A stretch of 15,267 bases of DNA from an uncultured Atopobiaceae bacterium (GTDB lineage: Bacteria; Actinomycetota; Coriobacteriia; Coriobacteriales; Atopobiaceae): contig CAJOKK010000042.1 of assembly GCA_905235165.1 (NCBI GenBank), positions 1-15,267 on the forward strand, written 5' to 3'. The stretch's first letter is position 1. Each line of letters starts with the position of its first letter. The notes under the pieces are model-generated. The model searched no databases. It was not told the DNA's origin and saw nothing but the letters and a program-made list of their open reading frames with translations. Below, piece by piece: positions 1 through 7,231 of the stretch. The position numbers and the translations under genes were made by a program.

Positions 1-64
1 ACAATCTATCTCAGCCAATTCCTAACATGTGACACTACTTCGCACACCAAAGAACGGAGGTTCC

Positions 65-1621
65 ATGGTTGTCGACATGCTTGACAGTTTCGGGCTCAAG
101 AAACGTTGGCTCGCGCTCTGTGCGCTGCTCGTTGCCACGGCGCTCGTGCTTGTTCCCATGCTCGCCCAAGCAGACACGCAGCAGGGCGAGCCTCTCTATC
201 ACACGCTCAACGAGTTAACGGGCAAGTGCTTTGCCTACGTGAACGGCAGCGTATACAACCAGCGTGTCGAAGAACTTGTCGAGGACACCGAGGAAGAGTA
301 CTATCCATCGCTCTCCGAATGCGTGGCTGCCGTTGAATCAAACAAGGCCGATGCCGCAGTGCAGCTCTCCTACTGCTGCCAGCTCGCCGTCAATCGTCGT
401 CCCGGCACGGTGACGCTGCTTCCCGAGCCAGTCGACAAGGTTACCGAGGGCTTCTTCTTTCCCAAGGGCTCTCCACTTACCGCGCAATTCAACGAGCTGA
501 TTGACAAGTTCGAGGCAGACGGGACCCTCGGCACGCTCGAGAAGAAATGGGTTGCCGCCGATGAGTCAGGCAAGACCCTGCCCGAGCAAGACTGGGACGC
601 CCCCAACGGTACCCTGCAGTTCGCTACGTCCGGCGTCATCGAGCCCTTCTCCTACGTGGGCGAAGGCGGCATCCCCAAGGGCTATGACGTCGAGCTCGCC
701 CTGCTCATCGCCAAGGAGCTTGGCTACCATCTCGAGATCTCGACCATCCCCATGGACTCCATCTTCGCCTCGGTCGCCAGCGGCAAGGCTGACTTCGGCG
801 GCACCCTCACCGAGACGCCCGAGCGTTCATCAGTGTGCGACTTCAGCCATGCCGTTATGCCCACCACCATCTCGGTCATCGTGAAGACGCAAAATGCCAG
901 CAATGACGCCGCTCTCCTCTCCTCACTGAGCGATTCCTTCAATAAGACCTTCATCGAGGAGAACCGCTGGCAGCTCATTCTTTCAGGCTTCTGCATCACC
1001 GTGCTCATCAGCGTGAGTGCCGCCACGCTCGGCACGCTTCTGGGATACGCCACCGTGCTCGCGCGACGCAGCGAGAAGCACGGGCTCACCAAGCTCGTGG
1101 ACGGCTACCAGGCGCTCATGGGCGGCGTGCCGCTGGTCGTGGTGCTCATGGTGCTCTACTACGTCATCTTCGGAAGCGTGGACATCGACGGAACGATCGT
1201 GGCCATCATCGCCTTCACCCTCTCCTTCGGCTCGACCTCCGGCGCAACAATGTGGACGGCCGTGCGCAGCATCGACATCATCCAAGAGGAGACGGGCCTT
1301 GCCCTCGGCTACACACGCAACGAGGTCTTCAACAAGATCATCTTCCCCCAAGCCCGCCAGCAGTTCATCCCACAGCTCACGGGACAATTCGTAAGCCTCG
1401 TGAAAGACACCTCCATCGTGGGCTACATCGCCGTCCAAGACCTCACGCGCGCCAGTGACCTCATTCGTGCCCGAACCATGGATGCCTTCTTCCCGCTGAT
1501 CTCCACAGCGATCATTTACTTCATCTTCTGCCGCCTGCTCGCTCGCCTACTCAGCAAGCTCGTCACCAGATTCGACATCGAAAACCGTCCGCGCAAGATC
1601 GAGGGGGTCAGTGAGAGATGA
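65..1621 (+). CDS. Amino-acid ABC transporter, permuted substrate-binding domain fused to permease
   Basis: A single 518-residue chain that captures a solute outside the membrane and forms the channel of a polar amino-acid importer. A signal/anchor helix lies at about residues 12-37. Residues 47-162 resemble the second half of a family 3 binding protein (opening TLNELTGK, ending ADGTLGTLEKKW). Residues 181-275 resemble the first half (GTLQFATSG, GYDVELALLIAKELGY, ETPERSSVCDFS), so the lobes are in reversed order. A BPD_transp_1 permease follows at 301-498, with an EAA-like loop (EETGLALGYTRNEVF) near 407-429. The ATG at 65 is chosen because GGAGG lies 4 nt upstream; an in-frame GTG at 29 has no such site. 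The stop overlaps the ATPase start (ATGA), so the two genes are translationally coupled. Transporter class is firm; the substrate is unknown. Confidence 0.9.
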   Translation: MVVDMLDSFGLKKRWLALCALLVATALVLVPMLAQADTQQGEPLYHTLNELTGKCFAYVNGSVYNQRVEELVEDTEEEYYPSLSECVAAVESNKADAAVQLSYCCQLAVNRRPGTVTLLPEPVDKVTEGFFFPKGSPLTAQFNELIDKFEADGTLGTLEKKWVAADESGKTLPEQDWDAPNGTLQFATSGVIEPFSYVGEGGIPKGYDVELALLIAKELGYHLEISTIPMDSIFASVASGKADFGGTLTETPERSSVCDFSHAVMPTTISVIVKTQNASNDAALLSSLSDSFNKTFIEENRWQLILSGFCITVLISVSAATLGTLLGYATVLARRSEKHGLTKLVDGYQALMGGVPLVVVLMVLYYVIFGSVDIDGTIVAIIAFTLSFGSTSGATMWTAVRSIDIIQEETGLALGYTRNEVFNKIIFPQARQQFIPQLTGQFVSLVKDTSIVGYIAVQDLTRASDLIRARTMDAFFPLISTAIIYFIFCRLLARLLSKLVTRFDIENRPRKIEGVSER

Positions 1622-2721
1622 GCCTCATAGAAGTACGTCACCTGCGCAAGGAATATCCCAATGCCACCCCGCTCAAAGACGTGAACGCCACCGTCGATGA
1701 GGGCGAGGTCATCTCGATCATCGGCCCTTCGGGAACGGGCAAGTCCACCTTCATCCGCTGTCTCAATCGCCTAGAGACCCCCAGCTCGGGCACAATCTTG
1801 ATCGACGGCGAGGACGTGTGCGACCCCAGCTGTGACCTTGCCGCTCTGCGCTGCAAGATGGGCATGGTCTTCCAGAACTATGCTCTCTTCAGCCACAAGT
1901 ATGTAGTGGAAAACCTCATGATGGCCCCCATGGACCTGCTTGGCCTCTCCAAGCAAGAGGCCTACGACCAGGCGCTGGACCTTCTCGAAATGGTCGGCCT
2001 ACGCGACAAGGCCCTCAACTGGCCCCACGAGCTGTCAGGCGGACAGCGCCAGCGTGTGGCCATCGCGCGTGCCCTCGCCATGCAACCCAAGATCCTGCTC
2101 TTCGACGAGCCGACAAGCGCGCTCGACCCGCAGATGGTGAGCGAAGTCCTTTCTGTCATCAAGGACCTTGCCGAGCAGGGACTCACCATGCTGGTGGTCA
2201 CCCACGAGATGCGCTTCGCGCGCGACGTGAGTTCCCGCGTCTTCTATATGGACCGCGGCGAACTGTGGGAGTCTGGAACCCCCGAGCAGATCTTCGATCA
2301 TCCGCAGCGCCAAGAGACGCACGACTTCATCTTCCGCGTCCGCAGCTGGGAATGGGACATCACCTCGCTGACATGCGACTACGAGACAATGATGAACTCG
2401 CTGCTGCATTATTGCCAGCGCCAGTTCTTGAGCCGCCAGACGTCCTACACCTGCCAGCTACTCATAGAGGAGCTCGTGGAGAGCCAGATGCTACCCTTCG
2501 CCCGCAAGTACGACATCGACAACCCCAACATCCACCTGACGCTCTCCACAGGGGAAGGCGGCGTGGACATGGTGGTGGAAATCGACTTCCGCTCGTTGCT
2601 AAAGCAGGGTGCAAAGTACAAGAGCGAAGACTTCGACCCGCTTTCGACCTCCATCATCTTGGGTACTTGCGATCACTGGGAGCTTATCGAACCTGGCATC
2701 GCACGTATCTATATCAGCTAG
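1618..2721 (+). CDS. Amino-acid ABC transporter ATP-binding protein with extra C-terminal domain
   Basis: This is the cytoplasmic ATPase that should power the permease encoded just upstream. Residues 1-240 are a complete polar amino-acid-type ABC domain: Walker A GPSGTGKS at 36-43, Q-loop Gln86, signature LSGGQ at 139-143, Walker B ILLFDE at 159-164 and switch His196. GlnQ-type ATPases usually end at about 240-250 residues. This protein runs to 367. The added region (about 245-367) has a helix LLIEELVESQ, then beta-rich segments and an ending STSIILGTCDHWELI. The order recalls a GHKL/anti-sigma-factor-like fold, but I see no glycine-rich ATP-binding boxes. The extension could sense a signal or bind a regulator; that is inference. 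A GC-rich hairpin follows about 50 nt after the stop. Confidence 0.93.
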   Translation: MSLIEVRHLRKEYPNATPLKDVNATVDEGEVISIIGPSGTGKSTFIRCLNRLETPSSGTILIDGEDVCDPSCDLAALRCKMGMVFQNYALFSHKYVVENLMMAPMDLLGLSKQEAYDQALDLLEMVGLRDKALNWPHELSGGQRQRVAIARALAMQPKILLFDEPTSALDPQMVSEVLSVIKDLAEQGLTMLVVTHEMRFARDVSSRVFYMDRGELWESGTPEQIFDHPQRQETHDFIFRVRSWEWDITSLTCDYETMMNSLLHYCQRQFLSRQTSYTCQLLIEELVESQMLPFARKYDIDNPNIHLTLSTGEGGVDMVVEIDFRSLLKQGAKYKSEDFDPLSTSIILGTCDHWELIEPGIARIYIS

Positions 2722-2770
2722 CGAAGAGGCAGGACCCACCATCCCACAGGAGAAGCGTCTCAACTAAACG

Positions 2771-2803
2771 GCCCTCCCAGCCACGTTGCTGGGAGGGCTT
2801 CTC
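2771..2803 (+). terminator. Probable intrinsic terminator of the ABC importer operon
   Basis: A perfect 11-bp stem, GCCCTCCCAGC (2771-2781) pairing with GCTGGGAGGGC (2788-2798), closes a 6-nt loop. It is followed by a short, weak T-run (ttctc). It lies 49 nt after the ATPase stop and ahead of the convergent LysR gene, so it may also limit read-through from the other side. Confidence 0.7.
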
Positions 2804-2881
2804 ATCAAAGGCATCGCGAAGGATGCGACGCATACTTGGACCTTGGCAAATGGATGACCTGACAAGCCACGCTCAACGGGA

Positions 2882-3760
2882 CTATCCCAGCGCGCCCTTC
2901 AGCTCCTTCAAAAAGAGGCCGGCAGCGTTTGAGAACCTCTGGCCACGCCTCCAAGCGAAGTCAATGTGCGCAACTATTGGTGGCCAGAGCGGCCTGAACT
3001 CCAAGCCAGAGCCAGGTCCGGTAGGAGCCAAGGCATCGAGCCCCAACATATAGCCCGCACCTTCCCGAACAAAAACGGTACCGTTGTAGCCGAGCGTATA
3101 CGTAGCAGCCAGCTCCATCTGAGAAAGCGACTCCCCAAACCAAGCCGACAGCTCGTCAGTCTCCAGAGCCTGCTCTGAGACGATGAGCGGGAGGCCCTTC
3201 AGATCGCCGGGTGAGATGACCTCCCTATCCGCCAGCGAATCTCCCTCCGGAAGATAGATGCCCCAAGCGTCCGTATGCGGTAGCCTCACGTGCTCGTAAC
3301 GGTCTATGTCGGGATAGCTAAAGAGAATCGCAAAGTCGTCCAAGCCACGCTCCAGGCGTTCAACCACATAGTCGGCGTTACCGCTATGCAGGCGAAAACG
3401 CACTTGCGGATAGCGTCTACGAAAGTCACGAGAGCAGGATGCCACCGGAGAAATCCCGCTCGACTCCCCGCAGGCAATGCGCACGTCGCCGGCAATCACC
3501 TCCCCACGGTCGCGATATTCCGCCTCAGTCAGATCAGCAAGCGAGACGATATCGCTCGCCCGTGTCATGAGGTGCAGGCCCTCCTCGGTGGGCTCGACGC
3601 TACGGCTATGGCGGACGAGCAGATCGCATCCCAGCTCGCGCTCAAGTTCGGAGATCTGCCGTGAGAGCGTTGGCTGCGTAACGTGCAGGCGCTCAGCCGC
3701 ACGAGACATACTTCCCGCCTCACATACGGCCAGGTAGTAGCGAAGCGTCCTCAGTTCCAT
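2882..3760 (-). CDS. LysR-family transcriptional regulator
   Basis: A 292-residue DNA-binding regulator, typical length for LysR proteins. The N-terminal winged helix-turn-helix covers about residues 1-60 (MELRTLRYYLAVCEAG, then SMSRAAERLHVTQPTLSRQI). A type 2 periplasmic-binding-like effector domain fills about 90-290. The start at 3760 is preferred over the longer possible start at 3796: GGGAGG sits 4 nt upstream and the protein then begins with the usual LysR opening. The gene is divergent from the cyclophilin-like/flavoprotein/hydrolase operon beginning at 3873, the standard arrangement for a LysR activator and its target. It probably controls that operon; the effector is unknown. Confidence 0.93.
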   Translation of the reverse strand: MELRTLRYYLAVCEAGSMSRAAERLHVTQPTLSRQISELERELGCDLLVRHSRSVEPTEEGLHLMTRASDIVSLADLTEAEYRDRGEVIAGDVRIACGESSGISPVASCSRDFRRRYPQVRFRLHSGNADYVVERLERGLDDFAILFSYPDIDRYEHVRLPHTDAWGIYLPEGDSLADREVISPGDLKGLPLIVSEQALETDELSAWFGESLSQMELAATYTLGYNGTVFVREGAGYMLGLDALAPTGPGSGLEFRPLWPPIVAHIDFAWRRGQRFSNAAGLFLKELKGALG

Positions 3761-3796
3761 GAAGCCTCCCATACCTATGCGTACCACGTATAGCAC

Positions 3797-3824
3797 GATA
3801 TAAATTCTAAGTAATTGTTATATC
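3797..3824. promoter_or_regulatory. Candidate LysR operator: 7-bp inverted repeat
   Basis: GATATAA (3797-3803) and its reverse complement TTATATC (3818-3824) are separated by 14 bp, so the half-site centres are 21 bp (two helical turns) apart on one DNA face. The element lies in the AT-rich gap between the divergent LysR gene and its likely target operon. A plus-strand promoter may overlap it (TTGTTA at 3815-3820, 17 nt, CACAAT at 3838-3843), but both boxes match consensus only 4 of 6. Operator function is inferred from position and symmetry. Confidence 0.4.
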
Positions 3825-3872
3825 ACTGAGCGGCGCGCACAATGAAGACAAAGCGAAGGCGAAGGAGGCCAC

Positions 3873-4235
3873 ATGTCCACGAAGATCAATATGACGTTCG
3901 GCGAAGCAACCATCCAGGCAGAGCTCAACGACACTGAAACCGCACGCTCATTCGCGGCGTCGCTGCCCACCACCATCCACGTGAGCGGCACCGGCATCGA
4001 CTTCTGCGGAAGAATGCCCTTTGAGCTCCCCTACGAAGAGGCGCAGGTGCACAGCGGATGGACAAATGGCGACATGAACTACAACCCAGGCGGCGGCTGG
4101 TTCGCCTTGCTCTTTGACGACGAGGAGAACTCCATGCGCTACGGAGACCAGGTAAACATGGGTCGCGTTATCGGGCCGCTCGACGTGTTCCACACACTCA
4201 CGGGCAGCTACGACCTCCTTATCGAAAGGGCGTGA
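3873..4235 (+). CDS. Cyclophilin-like-fold protein
   Basis: A 120-residue cytoplasmic protein without signal peptide or membrane segment. It resembles the small bacterial cyclophilin-like family (Cyclophil_like2 type): an opening beta strand with ATIQAELNDTETARSFA, then LPTTIHVSG, a central GDMNYNPGGGWFALLF, and a closing GRVIGPLDVFHTLTGSYDL. The biochemical role of this family is not established as far as I know, and the sequence does not show prolyl isomerase activity. GGAGG lies 4 nt before the ATG. It is the first gene of the operon and ends 5 nt before the flavoprotein start, so the two are probably co-translated. A second, lipoprotein-borne copy of the same fold lies two genes downstream. 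Confidence 0.85.
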   Translation: MSTKINMTFGEATIQAELNDTETARSFAASLPTTIHVSGTGIDFCGRMPFELPYEEAQVHSGWTNGDMNYNPGGGWFALLFDDEENSMRYGDQVNMGRVIGPLDVFHTLTGSYDLLIERA

Positions 4236-4240
4236 GGACG

Positions 4241-4777
4241 ATGAAGGTGCTTCTTCTGAACGGATCGGCCCGGAAGAACGGTGGCACTGCCACCATGTCC
4301 GAGGCCTTCGCACGCGGCGCACGTGAGTCGGGACACGAGGTCAACGTGCTCGATATCGCCCAGATGAACATTCACGGCTGCCTCGGTTGTGAGGGATGCC
4401 ATGCAAGCGGCAGCGGTAAGTGCGTGCAGCGCGACGACATGGACCTTGTCTACCCACTCTGGGACAGCGCCGACGTGATCATAGTGGCAAGCCCCGTCTA
4501 TTACGGATCTTTCTCCGGGCAGATGCACTGCTTGATTCATCGCACCTACGCAGGTGATAAGCCCAAGAAGTGCAAGGCGATGGCACTCTTCCTTTGCTCG
4601 GGGTCCAGAGGGGTCTACGAGGCGTCGGAGCGAATCTATCACGGCTTTATGCAGGGCTACTACGGCGTACAGGACCTCGGCGTGTTCGAAGCCACCACGG
4701 CAGTTGCGAAGTCGGAGGACATGACCGCAAGACTGACGGAACTTGGACAGACGCTATCCCAGCGCGTCGGAATGTGA
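4241..4777 (+). CDS. NADPH-dependent FMN reductase / iron-sulfur flavoprotein-type oxidoreductase
   Basis: A 178-residue flavodoxin-fold protein. The N-terminus MKVLLLNGSARKNGGTAT is the FMN phosphate-binding loop of the FMN-reductase family. Cys47, Cys50, Cys53 and Cys61 form CX2CX2CX7C, the compact cysteine motif of iron-sulfur flavoproteins that can carry a 4Fe-4S cluster. The segment SPVYYGSFSG further on suits the flavin site. The ATG at 4241 is chosen over an in-frame GTG at 4232 because it gives the conserved family N-terminus and avoids overlap with the upstream gene. It sits in the LysR-linked operon, 10 nt ahead of the lipoprotein gene. The likely role is electron transfer or reduction of a quinone, nitro compound or other electrophile; the substrate is unknown. 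Confidence 0.9.
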   Translation: MKVLLLNGSARKNGGTATMSEAFARGARESGHEVNVLDIAQMNIHGCLGCEGCHASGSGKCVQRDDMDLVYPLWDSADVIIVASPVYYGSFSGQMHCLIHRTYAGDKPKKCKAMALFLCSGSRGVYEASERIYHGFMQGYYGVQDLGVFEATTAVAKSEDMTARLTELGQTLSQRVGM

Positions 4778-4787
4778 GGGCGCTCCC

Positions 4788-5343
4788 GTGAGAAAGGGTT
4801 GGCTGGCATTGGTCCTGACGCTGGCGCTTCTTGGCTGTAGCAACTCTGGAGAGACAGCGTCCTCTTCTCCCGAGCTCAATCTGAGGTCAAGCGATTCCGA
4901 ACTCACGATGACGGAGAAAGCGGCTGAGACGCAGCAAATCGAGGAAGCACAGGTCACGCAAGAAGAGGAGCAGGACGGAGAGACAGAAGAGATGAAGCTA
5001 AGCATCGACGGAAACGACGTGAGCGTTACGTGGGAGAACAACCAGGCGGTGTCCGACCTGATGGCCCTCGCATCCGAAGGAAGGCCCACTGAACGTGGAG
5101 CTATCCAGCTACGGCGGCTTCGAACAGGTGGGTCCGCTTGGAAGGAGTCTCAGCACAAGCGACGTACGGATAAGGACCGAACCTGGAGACATCGTGCTCT
5201 ACGCAGGCAACCAGATCTCTCTCTTCTATGCTCCCAACACCTGGGCCTACACCAAGCTCGGCCACATCAATAACAAGACCGCCGAGGAGCTGACAGAGCT
5301 GCTCGGCAACAACGACGTGAGCATCACGATTACGGTCAGATAG
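4788..5343 (+). pseudogene. Frameshifted lipoprotein with cyclophilin-like domain
   Basis: The GTG at 4788 has GTGAGGG 7 nt upstream and opens a lipoprotein signal ending in LALLGC (lipidated Cys17). A low-complexity Glu/Gln/Thr/Ser-rich spacer follows, then a beta strand MKLSIDGNDVSVTWENN and SDLMALASEG. After about 5081 this frame loses similarity and runs on to a stop at 5273. The +1 frame continues the domain as ELSSYGGFEQVGPLGRSL, then PGDIVLYAGNQISLFYAPN, ending at 5343. Skipping one base in the gaaggaaggccc tract (5076-5087) restores about 184 residues matching the cyclophilin-like family. Possible explanations are a sequencing error, a recent mutation or recoding. If intact, it would be a surface-anchored partner of the first gene of this operon. 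Confidence 0.75.
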
Positions 5344-5367
5344 GACAAGTCTAGAAAGGGCACAACC

Positions 5368-6351
5368 ATGGCAAAGGCAGAGGAACTCGAACTCGTGCAG
5401 GAGTGGGACAAGGTGTTCCCCAAATCAGACAAGGTCGACCACGAGAAGGTCACCTTCCACAATCGTTTCGGCATCACGTTGGCAGCAGACCTCTACAAAC
5501 CGAAAGACGCCGATGGCAAGCTGGCGGCTATCGCCGTGAGTGGGCCCTTCGGAGCCGTGAAGGAACAATCCAGCGGCCTCTACGCACAGACTATGGCCGA
5601 ACGCGGCTTTCTGACCATTGCCTTCGACCCGTCCTTCACTGGCGAGAGTGGCGGACAACCACGCCGCGTAAGCTCGCCCGACATCAACACCGAGGACTTC
5701 TCCGCGGCCGTCGACTACCTCTGCTGCCGTGAGGACGTTGACCCCGAGCGCATCGCCATCATCGGCATCTGCGGCTGGGGCGGCCTCGCCGTGAACGCCG
5801 CCGCCATCGACACGCGCATCAAGGCGACCATCGCCTCCACCAGCTACGTGCTGACCCGCGTATCGACCAAGGGCTACTTCGACGCCGAGGATGATCCTGA
5901 CAAGCGCAGGGAGATTCGCCGCAGCCTGAATGCGCAACGCACGGCAGACTATGCCTCTGGCAACTACCAGCGAGCGGGCGGCGTGGTGGACCCCTTGCCT
6001 GCCGACGCCCCGCAGTTCGTGGCCGACTACTATGACTACTACAAGACCCCGCGCGGCTACCACGAACGTTCCGGCAACTCTACCGATGGCTGGAACACCA
6101 CTTCCAGTCTGTCTTGGACAAACACCAACCTACTGCAGTTTGCCAACGAGATCGAGAGTGCGGTCATGGTGCTGCACGGCTCCGAGGCACACTCCCGCTA
6201 CATGGGCGAAGGCATCTTCGAGCAGCTTGAAGGCGACAACAAAAAGCTCGTGATCGTGGACGGCGCCACACACTGCGACCTCTACGATGGCGGTGGCAAG
6301 AATGCCATCCCCTTCGACGAGATCGAGTCGTTCTTGCGCGAGAACCTATAG
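5368..6351 (+). CDS. Alpha/beta hydrolase, dienelactone-hydrolase-like, Cys nucleophile
   Basis: A 327-residue cytoplasmic alpha/beta hydrolase and the last gene of the LysR-linked operon. The nucleophile elbow is GICGWGG, placing Cys135 where most relatives have Ser, as in dienelactone hydrolases. The C-terminal histidine is probably His302 in GATHCDLYD. LHGSEAHSRY at 269-278 is another motif I associate with this hydrolase subgroup. AAAGGG lies 7 nt before the ATG, and the gap from the preceding gene is 24 nt. With a flavin reductase nearby, hydrolysis of an ester or lactone of a foreign or dietary compound is plausible but not proven. The gene ends at the edge of a very long hairpin and faces a convergent gene. 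Confidence 0.9.
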   Translation: MAKAEELELVQEWDKVFPKSDKVDHEKVTFHNRFGITLAADLYKPKDADGKLAAIAVSGPFGAVKEQSSGLYAQTMAERGFLTIAFDPSFTGESGGQPRRVSSPDINTEDFSAAVDYLCCREDVDPERIAIIGICGWGGLAVNAAAIDTRIKATIASTSYVLTRVSTKGYFDAEDDPDKRREIRRSLNAQRTADYASGNYQRAGGVVDPLPADAPQFVADYYDYYKTPRGYHERSGNSTDGWNTTSSLSWTNTNLLQFANEIESAVMVLHGSEAHSRYMGEGIFEQLEGDNKKLVIVDGATHCDLYDGGGKNAIPFDEIESFLRENL

Positions 6352-6359
6352 GGTGACGA

Positions 6360-6585
6360 GGGCCGAGGTCGCCTGCCCGGGAGCAGCCGGGGGGCGGCGC
6401 GAACCCTTGCGTGGACTCTGCGACAAGGACGCTCGTCGCTCCGGCGCGGCAGCTGCGGAACTCGCTCGCTGCGCTCGCTCAGACAAGTCCTCGCTCCCGC
6501 CGCGCCTGCGCTCCTCGCTGTCGCAGAATGTCCGCGCAAGGGTTCGCGCCGCCCCCGGCTGCTCCCGGGCAGGCGACCTCGGCCC
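6360..6585. repeat. Very long imperfect palindrome (65-bp stem) between convergent genes
   Basis: The left arm 6360-6411 is the reverse complement of 6535-6585 apart from a single extra G. Pairing continues inward: a T·G wobble, GGAC, a 2-nt bulge, then TCTGCGACA (6417-6425) with TGTCGCAGA (6519-6527). The total is about 65 bp of near-perfect stem. The 93-nt loop (6426-6518) holds further short pairings, such as GGCGCGGC (6443-6450) with GCCGCGCC (6499-6506), and the pattern ctcgctcgctgcgctcgctc. It almost fills the 263-nt gap between two convergent genes. It may act as a two-way transcription barrier or belong to a dispersed palindromic repeat family. No long T-run follows on either strand and I see no flanking target duplication. 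Confidence 0.85.
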
Positions 6586-6614
6586 GTTTATTCGGCAAAC
6601 GCTGTTCTTATCGG

Positions 6615-7208
6615 CTAGTGCGAGGAGAAGCTTCCGGAGAACTTCTTGAGCTTTACCTTGACGCTCCTCTTACTAGGAAGCTTCTGCTTTAGGGCCCTGG
6701 CCTTGGGACGCTTCTCTTCCACGCTGTCCCTGATCATGTGCTGAGCCCTCTTACGCACCTCATTTATCGAGGTGACCTTGTCGGCGGCAACCAGAATCCA
6801 ACCCTCAGAGCTATGCGGTGCCTTACCTGCGACAGGCCACATGTGGTGCAGCACCGCATCCAACTGCCTGACATTCGCGTCATACTCCTTGAAGGCGATT
6901 CGGGTGCTCTCCTCGGGATGCAGATACGCCTTGTGGCTCGACTTGCTCTCGAAAATTTCGTCTTCGGTCATGCCAAGGTCATGCAGAAGGCTCGCACGTA
7001 CCGCATCAACCTCGTTCACCTTGATGCCATAACGGTTCAGCCAACGCGACATCCTCAGTGCATACTCCGCCGTGCTGATGCTGTGGGAGGCAACGTTTCC
7101 CTCTTCGGTGTGATGACGCAGGAGACGCGCCTTGTCGAACCTCTCAGACGAAACAATGTCTTCGCCCATGAGCATGACGTCTTTTCGAATCTCACCCCGC
7201 ACGGCCAT
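6615..7208 (-). CDS. HD-domain protein, predicted phosphohydrolase
   Basis: A 197-residue HD-superfamily protein. Likely metal ligands are His42 (in NVASHSIST), His76-Asp77 (in LLHDLGM) and Asp143 (in AADKVTS). Extra histidines at 97 and 121-122 (LHPEES, LHHMWP) are typical of catalytic members. The last 35 residues are very basic (RPKARALKQKLPSKRSVKVKLKK), which could bind nucleic acid or another polyanion. GGGAGG lies 5 nt before the ATG. HD proteins act on nucleotides, cyclic dinucleotides or phosphoesters; nothing here fixes the substrate. It is convergent with the hydrolase gene and downstream of the TPR protein on the same strand, 173 nt away. Confidence 0.85.
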   Translation of the reverse strand: MAVRGEIRKDVMLMGEDIVSSERFDKARLLRHHTEEGNVASHSISTAEYALRMSRWLNRYGIKVNEVDAVRASLLHDLGMTEDEIFESKSSHKAYLHPEESTRIAFKEYDANVRQLDAVLHHMWPVAGKAPHSSEGWILVAADKVTSINEVRKRAQHMIRDSVEEKRPKARALKQKLPSKRSVKVKLKKFSGSFSSH

Positions 7209-7231
7209 GAAGGCCTCCCTTGCCCGTATCT

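Noticed and set aside
2265..3053. Plus-strand open frame (262 aa) overlapping the ATPase 3' end, the terminator and the LysR 3' end
   Set aside because: It crosses a hairpin terminator and two supported genes in another frame, with low-complexity Arg/Pro/His content.
5425..6063. Minus-strand open frame (212 aa) inside the alpha/beta hydrolase
   Set aside because: The plus-strand frame has the catalytic motifs and a ribosome site. This one is an Ala/Val/Gly-rich shadow in GC-rich DNA.
6350..6600. The long palindrome as a complete transposable element
   Set aside because: No target-site duplication is visible in the flanks, there is no open frame of its own, and the arms extend too far inward for a usual MITE. 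It is kept only as an unexplained repeat.
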